In this document: in pieces, positions 1 to 10,101 of the stretch
Layout of the letters: each line of letters starts with the position of its first letter
How positions within the stretch are numbered: position 1 is the stretch's first letter
Source: Gadus chalcogrammus
Lineage: Eukaryota; Chordata; Actinopteri; Gadiformes; Gadidae
Length of the DNA stretch: 64,000 nucleotides
Assembly: GCF_026213295.1 (NCBI RefSeq)
Contig: NC_079424.1
Coordinates: forward strand, 20,376,259-20,440,258
Reading direction: 5' to 3'
The notes under the pieces: model-generated
What the model saw: only the letters and a program-made list of their open reading frames with translations
Database searches by the model: none
Told to the model about the DNA's origin: nothing
Position numbers and translations under genes: made by a program

Positions 1-112
1 TATGAATGCAGTACATTTTCATGTTTGTATGTCGGGCCACGTCAAAGATGATTTTCTGTTACGACAGACAATAAAGTTTTCTGAATCTGAATCTGAATCT
101 GAATCAAGCCAA
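1..112 (+). repeat. LINE 3'-tail fragment ending in (TGAATC)n
   Basis: The segment has an ataaag motif followed by tandem TCTGAA hexamers at about 78-104. A polyA-like signal plus a short 3' microsatellite is the usual end of CR1/L2-type LINEs in fish. No coding part is present, so this would be a heavily 5'-truncated copy. Family assignment is inference. Confidence 0.4.
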
Positions 113-1199
113 AAAAGTTGCATAGTTCCCCTTTCACTCGTGTCTGATCTCTTTTCTGGTCCATTCTTCTTTTGTTCCACCGACAGTCGCCTCTTGGGTC
201 CCTTATCAGTCGATTGATCCATGATGAATGCAACAATTGCCTCGCAACTCGCTGTTTATATCTAGCCGGTGCCATGTTTGGGTGTGTGTCTGTGCCGTAA
301 AGCATTTTCGAAACTACAATCTGACTACATTTTCGAGGATACTTCCGCTGCGTCACATCCGGATTGTGTCGGTCCGAACTGATCAAGTTGCATATGCGCT
401 TTTTCACTGAAGAGGCGACATGGGTAAATTACACACCCACCAATCGACCCAGAAATGGATGCAGAACCATCAGCATAACTCTCAACCTGCATACTTAATG
501 TAATTTTGGCTAAAAAAGTTGCATAGTGGGCCTTTAAGGTATTCCATAGAACCCACCTTTCTAAAGCCAAATTGGCAGAGATATAACCTGACGTGGACGA
601 TAGCTGCAACCGGTGTGGCTTTGCCCCGGCTGACCAGTCATACGTTTTTTCTCTGTCCAAGACTGAACCATTTGTCTTATGTCCTGCAGCTAAATCTTCA
701 GCCATGTCCTTTGACAGCCATTTTTGGGGTTCCCCTTGTGCCTTCTGCCTACTCTAGACCTCAAGCAGATGTTATCGCATTCTCTTCTCTCTTAGCCTCC
801 CCTGTCGTCTTCCTGGTTGAGGGATGTTATGTTCTTTATCAAACTGGAAAAAATTAAATATTCTCTGAGAGGTTCTTTGAAGAAATTTGATTGTAGGTGG
901 CGCCCCTTCATCTCTCACTTCAATAAGCTCAAGTCGCTTCCCGATGGCTAAGTAATAATCCTGTCCGTTTGGTAACCAAGCTAAACAAGGTACTCCTTTT
1001 ATGTGTGTATATGTGATGCACAGTATTTGATCGGCATTGTCTATAATATTAAGGTGAAATACTCATGTCATTTTATTTTTCTTTACTATGTTTTTTGTTT
1101 TTTTATGTAATTTCCATTTGACAAGGATTGTTTCGGGTGTGGGGTGGGTGGGGGTTGTAAATGTTTGTATGTTTGCATAAAAAAGAAAATTCAATAAAA
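113..1199. other. Non-coding, repeat-derived sequence
   Basis: No supported gene. The motif AAAAAAGTTGCATAGT occurs twice, near 112-128 and 512-528. The second copy runs into GGGCCTTTAAGG, which resembles the terminus of TTAA-type fish DNA transposons. Short open frames here have no recognisable domain. The stretch at 1,060-1,200 is AT-rich and leads into the transposase fragment that follows. Confidence 0.4.
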
Positions 1200-2010
1200 A
1201 TCGTTTATGGAAGAAGAAGGTGGCAAAGACCTACGTGGCTTGTGGCAAGTGCATGCAGACAAAACTGCCACTTCGAAGTTTGACTCTACAAGCCTTGTTC
1301 TCTATCAATCCTATTGTGAGAGGCCATTCGGAGGCAGGGGCTCAACTGAAGCAGCTGGCTGTGATCATGAAACACCTCCTTCCTCAGGAGAGTGACATCA
1401 CCAGGGAAATAATTCGGTACACCATCGACCCAACACTGGCCCAGTACAAAGAGGGAGACAACATGGTCATGTGGTGGGCCAATGTTATGAGCACAGGGAA
1501 ATATCCAGCCCTCAGTAGGGTTATCAGAGGTGCCATATCCATCTTCCATGGGCCCATGGTTGAGTCTTCCTTCAGCCTCATGGGAGACATAATTGACCCT
1601 AAAAGTTCAAACATGAACATTTCTACTTTTAATGCGATCCAGACAACTAAGTATGCCATGAAGTCAAGGGCCATGACTGCTACCACAATGTTCCAAAGAG
1701 CTGAGGTGAAGTTTGGACCAGTAGACAAGAGACTGTGCCAGAACATGAGGTCTGCTGGAAGAAGGGATAAAGCACAGAGAGAGGAGAGGCTGTTGGGAAG
1801 AGGAAGGAAACAGGTGGAGTATGGCTACCAGAAAACATGTGCAAGTGCGCAAGAGGACTGCACAGGAAGAGGATAAGACGGCACGCCTGAGACATGCAGC
1901 TAAGCAGAGGAATGCTGCTAGGCGTAAAGCGCTAGAAACCCTCCAAGTGAAGGCAAAGAGATCAAGGCAGCGATGGACGCCTGGCATCTTCGCTTTAAAG
2001 GTCCCATGAC
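1200..2010 (+). pseudogene. hAT-like transposase C-terminal fragment, frameshifted
   Basis: The open frame from 1,220 to 1,876 encodes a segment ending in a hAT-type dimerisation region. Landmarks are YPALSRVIRGAISIFHG, then VESSFSLMGDIIDPKSSNMN, then a basic tail. After about 1,830 the lysine/arginine-rich, coiled-coil-like continuation (EEDKTARLRHAAKQRNAARR) is in another frame and runs to about 2,007, so the copy is frameshifted. The N-terminal zinc finger and most of the catalytic domain are absent. The downstream TTTAAAGGTCCCATGACATG resembles a fish transposon terminus. The closest match I can suggest is an hAT-like transposase; a domesticated gene exon is an alternative. Confidence 0.5.
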
Positions 2011-2160
2011 ATGCTATTTTATGTATTCTTTAATATAGGTATTAGTGGGCAACTAACACAGTATTCAAAGACGTTCCCGAAATTCAGCCGTGGTGCAGAG
2101 TTACAGCCACTCCGAGCCAGTCGCCCATTGAGCTTCCCCCAAATGCGCTGTTTTGGTGTC

Positions 2161-2260
2161 NNNNNNNNNNNNNNNNNNNNNNNNNNNNNNNNNNNNNNNN
2201 NNNNNNNNNNNNNNNNNNNNNNNNNNNNNNNNNNNNNNNNNNNNNNNNNNNNNNNNNNNN
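2161..2260. other. Assembly gap (100 N)
   Basis: Exactly 100 ambiguous bases, the conventional placeholder for a gap of unknown size. Order and distance across it are not proven by this sequence. Confidence 0.99.
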
Positions 2261-2640
2261 AAACGGCCTAGTCGTATTAAAGAGACTCAGGATTCCAAAC
2301 AAGGCCACCATAAAAAAGTGATATCACAGATGTCCTTAAACAGAAGTCCAGTCTTGCTGGACTTCTGTCTGTCTTTTATGGAATCCACAAAATTAGCTTT
2401 AGAAAATATGGAAGGTAGAGAAACCAGTGTTTCAGGAATGTGTTGTCATGTGTTGTCTGCAATAGGATTTTAGTGTCAGCGCAAGTGTCAACGTGGTCGG
2501 GAATAAACTGGTGGGAGCGGTCACCTTAAACCGGTAAGTAGGCCTACATACAATGATATAACCACGAGGTAGCCTATAACTAGTCAAAACCAGCCGCATA
2601 TTACATTGCATCATATTATTGCCATCTCCAATGTTTACAG

Positions 2641-3752
2641 GTTGGACATGTCCCTGGGGAAAAGCTACGTTGGGGACTTCAAGGTAAGTGGACGGATGGA
2701 TGGATAAATAAATGACATTTTGAGGCTTATTATCTGAGGCCTCTATAATGGGTGGTCCCAGTATGAATATAACTATGAATCAAGGCAGTCTGCAACCCTC
2801 CTCACCCTACAAGTTATAAATTCTAGATATGCCATTTGACAAATTGGGAAAAAAGTATTCCTTATTTGATTGGTTGGCATTTTGCTCTTTAATAGTCTAA
2901 AGGCATACATTTACTAATTGTACTTGCTAGTACACATTTAAAAATGCTTTGGTCATGCCCAAATAGATGTTATCTCTAATTAACAGTCAGTGAAGCGCCT
3001 ACTTCAGTGAACTGTGCGTTTACATCGTGATTAACCAGCTGTAAACCCTATAGGTCGGATCCCTTAGCAACATCTTCCAAATAGTCCTCAAGTGGGTGGT
3101 GTTACCCACAGTTAACGGTGAGAACGTCAACTACGCTACATTACAATCTCTACATTCATGAGCAGCTTTATATTTTATGCATCATATGTAGTTACAATTA
3201 ATTAAAAAAAATATGTATATATTTCTAGGATTTGTAAATGTATACATAAATTGACACGCATGTCATACGTGTGGGAGAGCGTTTTGATAAACAACCTAAA
3301 ACCCTGAGAAAAACTAACTAATTAGTGACCATTACTGAATGTTTTCCTCCACAGTGCGACTAAAGGAGGGCTTCCCTCTACCCAGCCTGGGGAAAATCAA
3401 CCTGAAAAACGCCCAGCTGCAAATCCTGAAGGTCAGACGACCTCCAGCCAATCCTTCACACCACCCCTCATGACCCCGCACAACATGGGCATAGTCACCT
3501 AGCGGCCACCCTTGTTTGAATGTGGCTGGGAGGGGGAACTAACTACCAAATTCCTTCCACATTCGGTTCCCCCACCCGGCTACTATGAGAACTGAGATTG
3601 GACTAAGCTGGCCACTGTGCCAGGTGCTGGATGTGACGTCATGATCAGGGCGAGCACTAGCCTGCTGCGTCACTCTTTGGTAACTCTTGCTTTTGTGTGT
3701 TTGGGTCCAGGGCTACATACTGATCGGGACAGACCTCCAGATTTCCGGATGA
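2641..3752 (+). CDS. BPI/LBP/PLUNC-family protein, last four coding exons (partial)
   Basis: Four consecutive exons splice in frame: 2,641-2,683, 3,054-3,117, 3,355-3,431 and 3,711-3,752, each with AG/GT borders. They encode LDMSLGKSYVGDFK, then VGSLSNIFQIVLKWVVLP, then RLKEGFPLPSLGKINL with LKNAQLQILK, then GYILIGTDLQISG and a TGA stop. The pattern 'EGFPLP...L..YILIGTDLQ' is characteristic of the C-terminal barrel of the BPI/LBP/CETP/PLUNC family, secreted lipid- or endotoxin-binding proteins. The 5' exons are not seen; they would lie in or beyond the gap at 2,161-2,260. Adjacency to cdk5rap1 matches the human BPIF cluster next to CDK5RAP1 on 20q11. The exact family member cannot be decided from these exons. 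Confidence 0.72.
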
Positions 3753-4162
3753 CGGTTCCTGAAAACCAACAGATCACTCCAGACATCTGTCCGAGAACAA
3801 GGCAGAAATTAAACCTTGAATTCACATTTTGTTCTGGGATCAATAAGCATTACATTATAAGTTTGTAATCACTTTCTTTGATATGCTTTCAGGGCTTGTT
3901 TCAATTATGACACATATTTGTAGTTTCCTATGTTTTTTAATGCACACATCCAGGTATTAACACCAACAAAAGTATTTTTCCTTTAAATGTATGAATGCTT
4001 CAATAAGTTACATTAAATACATTTACTTTCAACAATACATTTTGTCATAAATGGCTACATCTTGTGTGTGTGGATATTAGACAAGGGTTCTAGAAGCTTC
4101 TGTGTCGAGCTGGCCAATCAGTTCATCCTGTTGTACTGGGTTGTCACTTAGAGAACTGAGGC

Positions 4163-7100
4163 TCAGAGCACGCCCCGCAGACTCTGGGAGTTTGCCGACG
4201 TTATCTAGAGAGGGCAAAGCAAAAAAGATAAAACACTAGCAATTACAAACAAGTGCCATCTAATTATAACCTACATTAACAGTAAAAAGAGACATTCAAT
4301 AGTTACGTACAGTCTCAAATAAAAAAATGTCAAGAAGAGAATATCAAGCATGTTACAGTTCTACTGCAATGAACCCGAGAGCGAAGCATACCTTCACTAG
4401 TACATAGTCTCCAGCTTTGGCCTCGGCCATACCAGAGTCCAGAGAACTGTCCCTCCCCTCCCTGGGGAAAATCACCTTCACGTTCCCGTCGCTCCTGCCA
4501 CACAAGTCCTGGGCCGATCTCTTACTAGCCTGAACAAAGATACAAACATCGGCTAACACCAGATGTCGGCATGAATATGGCAGATAATAACTTGTTTTAA
4601 GGTGGCATTTCATAAAGAAATAGACATCACTGTGCCATGTGGCTGTGTTTCTATCCACCGTCTAACGTCATGACACAATGGCGTCCATCGACACCCTTAT
4701 GACCGCCGGGCCTACATGTGATGGTTAGGCGGGCTGCGGCTGCAGTACTCACCCCCTCCACCAGGACGAGCTGTGTGGTGCCCACCAGGGCGCTGTTGAC
4801 CTTTGCCGCCTCTTCCCTGAAGGCGGAGATGAGCTCCTCCAGCCGGCGCTGCTTCACCTCACTGGGGACGTCGTCCTGGAGGGCGTGGGAGGCGTGTGTT
4901 TTCTGGAGACGGACGCAGTGATAAGATCCTTTAGCAGGATTTATGTATGCGGCGGGTGTTTTCTCGTTAAAGTTCCTTCGGGCATAATTTGAGAGTCGGC
5001 ATAGAGCAAGAGAGCTCGATTTTGAAAGAAATGATAACTGGTAGCTGAGGGATAGCCAACGCATTCTAACAAATTGCACTCAAATCTTCCCGACATCCTC
5101 TATAAACAGGTAGGGGCATCTTGGTCAAAGATGCCCACAGACAAACTTCAGACATTACCCAGAACATTTAGGCTTAGATGCAAACATAACTATTATATGG
5201 GGTGACCTTGGGTGTCTTGAAAGGCGCCCTTTAAATTAAATGTATTATTATTATTATTATATTTCCCCCTGTATGAATAAAGTATACGGATTCTGAGCAG
5301 ACCATCCTGACTTCAATGGGGAACTTAAAAAGAATGGTAAGCACCCTTTCCACTGCACTTTCCTGCCCTCAATAATGAACAGCATGAGTGTGCATGGCAC
5401 CCACCTTCCTCATGCTGTAGGCGAACAGGAAGCCCACATTGTAGCCCACCTCCCGGATGAGAGACAGAGTCTGCAGGTGGTCTTCCTCCTTCTCCCCGCA
5501 GAAGCCCGCAATGAAGTCACTGCTGAGGCTCACACCTGCCCAGGTGAACAGTGGATTCACATATATACTAAGATATGGTAAATCAATCATTATTAGAAGA
5601 TAAAGTTTAAAATAGAGAGGACCCATGCTGTACCGGGGACTATTCTCTTGATGTTATCCACCAGGTCCAGGTAGGCCTCTCTGGTATAACTGCACATTGA
5701 GGAAAGGAAACCAGTGTAAGCTTGGATTCAAAGACTAGGCGGGGCTCAGGCGAAGGAGTAGTGAGCGTGGCGATGTCTCACCCTCGCCGCATGGCCTTCA
5801 GCACCTGGCTGCTGCCGCTCTGTGCTGGGAGATGGATCTGCTTGCAGATGTTCCCTCGCTCCGCAATGAGCTGCAGAACCTGCGCAACACAGTGACGATG
5901 CATATTCATCGTCCCCTTGTCCCCGTCAGGGGTCCCTCCGTATCTTTGGTCAACATCCCATTGTTACACTTGATCAATAGTTTTACGTGCAGGGAATAGG
6001 CAACACTGAAACAAATACACAATATTGGAGCATCAAAGCATCGTCCCGTGAAATCGTCGGCCTATATCTCACTATCTCACAAAGGTTGTAGTGTATAGAC
6101 GACGACGTAGACGACGACATTTTTAAGTACCTACTGGCACCTTACAGGCCACCATAGCTTCCTCTATGTCATTGGAAATGGGGGGGGGGGGGATGAATTC
6201 AGATGGTCGCAATCCACATCAGCGACAACTCAAGCAAATGATCTCACAACCACAGCATATCTCCTCGACCCCCGCTGGAAGGGGAGGTGCGCGGGGCCCA
6301 CCTCGTCGGGAAAATCTTTGGGGTGCGGGGAGGTGAACCTGATCCTCATGTCAGCGTCGATGTGGGACACCCGCTCCAGCAGGTCGGCGAAGCGCAGCCC
6401 GCCCTGCTTGCTGCGGTAGAGGGTCCGGAAGCCGCGGCTCAGCTGGGTGGGGTCTGGCCCACGGTGCTGCTCCTCCGAGGTGTCCCGGTAGCTGTTGACG
6501 TTCTGGCCCAGCAGGGTCACCTCCTTCACGCCCTGGCCCACCGAACACACACCGACATACATGTAGGAACGCAATGAAAGGTTAGAAATCAATCAGGTCA
6601 TTGAAACACAATATACTACTTATTTGAATTACCAGAATTTGACTTTGTTATTTGGAATTTCTCAATATGGTAAACGAAGGGATGTTGGCCAGCCTGCCCC
6701 ACATGACCCTTTGAAGTCCAGAGTTATGAAGGGCGACTGGCGTTAGGAGGTCAAAACTCGCCTGGTCAGACAGCAGGCGAACCTCGTCCAGAATGGAGCT
6801 CAAAGGCCTGCTCCTCTCTCTGCCACGGGTGAAGGGAACGATGCAGTAGCTGCACATGTTGTCGCAGCCGCGCATGATAGACCTGCGGGTAAACCCGACT
6901 TAATGACCATTACAGATGCAAGCAATCTGGGGAGATTGGCAACTGGATCAATGAACTTGTTATGTAGACTCAACAAAGGACATCTTCAAAACGTACATGA
7001 CTTTAGATAGCGGAAATAGACAATATGGCCACCAAGTGTTTAAGAAAATTATAGATATAATAGGTCACGCACACCATTTAGATTTACACTTTCGATATTA

Positions 7101-8883
7101 TAGATTAGGGGTGGGGATCACAGGGTACCTCGCGATACAATACGATATGCGATAGATGGCCCACGATACGATAATCTCATGATAAAGCAATTCTGCAATA
7201 ATCCATCTATCGACAATACAACACGATACTGTGTCTAACTGTGAGTGACTAAAAATGATTGTGAAATGGTAAAGTGCTTGTTTTGGTCGAAACTGAGTTT
7301 TCCAGTTACTCTTCTTGAAAAAAAGAAATTAAATCAAATAAATAAATAAAAATATCGATATTTGGCGCAATGTATTGATTCTCGTATGTATCACACGAAG
7401 AAGGGAAATGATATATATCGCCGTATCAATGTTTAGTCCAACCCCTGTTGTACAGTGTCCTTCAGAGCATAGGCTTCATTATTTGGGACATATAGATATT
7501 GTTATCTAGCTTTCAACGCACCACCCCTTGGATGATTTAGATAACGCTCATAGTCTGTTCCTGAATTAGGCCATTTTTTAAGGTGCTTATCTGAGTAATA
7601 GCTATCAACCTACCCAGGCCTGCCAAGTTTCACGTCTCAAGAATAAGCTAGCCCACCAGATATTGTACTAAGGTGAAGACAAAATGGGAGAAATATCAGT
7701 ATGAGGAGGTATCGAAGCATGGCTTACACAAACGCACTGTATCCCTGAGGCCCGCGGTGGACGGGCATGACGTCGGCGTAGGTCTCCTCCAATGAGAGCA
7801 AGACGTTGCTGACCTGGCGCCCGCTGTCGGCCAACGTCAGCAGGCGCGGGAGGTCCCGGTACGCATCAGGGCCCGCCAGAACATCCACCAGCTTCTCCCG
7901 CTCCAGGAGTTCAGTCTTCAACCTCTCCGCCATGCAACCTGGTGGACACAAACCATTCATTATTTGTTCATATATTTTTTGTTCCGTTTTAGATCGTTTT
8001 AGGTACACACGTCATTGGTTGAGTGCTTTACCTAAAATGCCAATTTTCATTGGTGTGCGGTTCTTTAAGCGCTTTCTCTTCATGGCTGTGAGTTGTTGCA
8101 GTCGGTTCCAGATGGTTTGCTCAGCTTTTTCTCTGAAATACGAAAGAGATAGATCTTCTGTTGTGATATTTGGAGGAGGATTTCAAAAAATTCATTATTG
8201 CAAGAGTCCATGTCATATTCTGATGTGATCAGCTTGATTGTTTAAGAAACAAATGGAATCTTTTGATTTTGAGTACCCATGGTATCTTACCTGATAGAAC
8301 ATGTTACAAGAAGGACAACATCAGCCTGTTGACATACATACAAAATGTACTTTAATTAAAAATGCCAACATACAATTATTATGTAAGATTCAGTATGTAA
8401 ATGTAAAATGTGTACCTCATATGGATCATTGGTTCGATGGTATCCCTTCTTTTGCAAAACGGACCAGGCTATCTCAGTGTCATTGACATTCATTTGACAG
8501 CCATACGTTTCAAAGCAGACTGTAATAACAACACACTCATTAGACAAAGTGTTGACTTGAGCCCAACAAAATGTGTTCAGTCCCAGAAATAGAAACTAAC
8601 CTTTTCTGTCATTTCCCATGTCCAAGTCCTCGGACAGATATGCATGAGGCCCATCGTCTTCCTCGGAAACAAGGAGTGTTTTGCTGACGTCAATTCCTTT
8701 GACAAAGTCTTGAAAAGATGGACCAGATGACAACTGGGTTTTAAATGTATCTAATGTTGGCCTCTTACTCTGTGGCCTATTGACGTTCTCTGACCTTGAA
8801 CAGAGACAGTGCTGTGTGAAATAAAATGGTAAAAGCGGTCGGGGAGTGAGAAACAAAGGTCTTAATCTCTTTAAGCACTCCAT
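4163..8883 (-). CDS. cdk5rap1: CDK5 regulatory subunit-associated protein 1, mitochondrial tRNA methylthiotransferase
   Basis: Radical-SAM methylthiotransferase that converts i6A37 to ms2i6A37 in tRNAs, mainly mitochondrial, using two Fe-S clusters. Thirteen exons (minus strand, high to low): 8,601-8,883; 8,416-8,519; 8,291-8,325; 8,032-8,132; 7,728-7,938; 6,762-6,882; 6,302-6,532; 5,782-5,879; 5,634-5,689; 5,405-5,535; 4,753-4,902; 4,392-4,529; 4,163-4,204. They sum to 567 codons including stop; human isoforms are about 590-600. The N-terminal MTTase domain shows [13 protein letters not shown] and TCSIREKAE. The radical-SAM CX3CX2C is in [44 protein letters not shown] and the TRAM-like tail [18 protein letters not shown] follow. 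The start at 8,883 opens a basic leader consistent with mitochondrial import. Exon 6 ends in a GC donor (CAG|gcgagt). Confidence 0.95.
5201..5261 (+). repeat. LINE 3'-end fragment with (ATT)n tail, in a cdk5rap1 intron
   Basis: GGTGACCTTGGGTGTCTTGA followed by AAGGCGCC, AAATTAAATG and (TTA)n nearly duplicates the 3' end of the full LINE at 36,829-36,886. It is a dead-on-arrival copy of the same L2-like family, about 60 bp long, lying between the exons at 4,753-4,902 and 5,405-5,535. Confidence 0.75.
7107..7446. mobile_element. Decayed non-autonomous DNA transposon in a cdk5rap1 intron
   Basis: The block starts AGGGGTGGGGATC and ends CCAACCCCT. Inside it are repeated CGATAC, CGATA and ATATCG motifs arranged roughly as inverted subterminal repeats. 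This composition is common in fish hAT-type MITEs. Terminal inverted repeats are short and degenerate, and no clean target-site duplication is visible. Confidence 0.4.
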
Positions 8884-10101
8884 TATTGACTAATGTATGG
8901 AGAATGATTAGGTGACAAGAGTCAAACAGATGCCTCCGAATCTATGCAAACGTTTTGTTTCGCTGGTCTATATTCCTGATGGTGGACTTGGTTGACAGAG
9001 GCGTCACTCGTTCCTAGCTGGTTAATTTTTCATATCAAGTTTGCTTTTAAAATAAGGTACAAATAAATGACAATTCAGCCCCAGCTTGTGTGAATACACA
9101 TCCAACCTTAAGTCCGTCAGATAGACATGTCCCCCCGGTGAGCACCGTCTAGTCGACCGGGTAGTAAAGTTTCTTGGAGTCGATTAGTTCCACAGGCAGA
9201 CCGCTATGTTTTAATAGGACAGTAAAGATTACAAATAAATATAGATACTAAAGAAATCAACGATTTCTACTTGGTGTATTCACATATAAAAAAACAAATC
9301 TATGTTTAAAATATGATTATTATTATTTTTTATATCTTTATTTAACTTAAATTTAACAATGCAGGTAATAAAAACTAAAAAGAGAGTGACAACGAGCGGG
9401 ACAGGAGGACATCATAACAACCAGAGCCACACACTATAGTCTAGTTATATAGTTGTATTTTGTTACTAATGTAGGCAGAAGATTGGAGAAATGAAGTGGA
9501 AAGAGTGGGGGGAAAGTAAGAAACCACAGAGAGGGACATGGAGAAATATAGTGGTGGGGGTGGACGAGAGAGAGAGATCATGTTGACACCTGCACAGAGA
9601 GAAGACCGCAATTCCCTATGATGTCACTGGCACTCAGAGGTCCAGTATAACTGACCATGCCGCCTTTCCATTCAGAGCAAAGATTAAGATACACACTGTT
9701 CCAGCGCGTCCTCTGTCCTGTCCTTGCTGAACACAGAGTTGGAGATGAGAAGAGGAGAGAGCATCACATACTGAAAGGACTGCAGGTGATTTCAGGATTC
9801 ACAGAGAACTTCACAGAGGTAATTTTAACCACATCACCATGTTGCAAGTCAAAAGATAATACCATTTAAGTAAAAACATGTAAACATATTTGAATTATTT
9901 CTCGGTTTAATGGCATTAAACCGTTTTAGTTTTAGTTTTTTGTGTGTGTTTGATTTTAGGTTTGGACTGCTTTTTAGACCCTATTGCCACCAGTATGAAG
10001 TTAATTCCCAGTGGATGCAACGGGTTTGCGTTTTGTAATTCTTTGTATTTACTTCTCTGTCCATTCATCCAGTCGTCCTCTCTTCTTCGGAAAGACCCCT
10101 G
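8884..10101. other. cdk5rap1-ghrh intergenic region with candidate ghrh 5' untranslated exon
   Basis: No protein-coding exon is supported. A possible non-coding first exon of ghrh ends at 9,818 (CACAGAG|gtaatt). The ATG-bearing exon is preceded by a pyrimidine tract and ATCCAG| near 10,070-10,075. Transcription start cannot be fixed by eye. The region 9,300-9,360 is AT-rich and otherwise featureless. Confidence 0.35.

Noticed and set aside
1821..2009. Separate small lysine/arginine-rich gene
   Set aside because: Better explained as the frameshifted tail of the transposase fragment immediately upstream.
4651..5079. 142-codon minus frame over cdk5rap1 exon 11 as a longer exon
   Set aside because: Only 4,753-4,902 is bounded by AG/GT and matches the family; the extra residues on both sides are intron.
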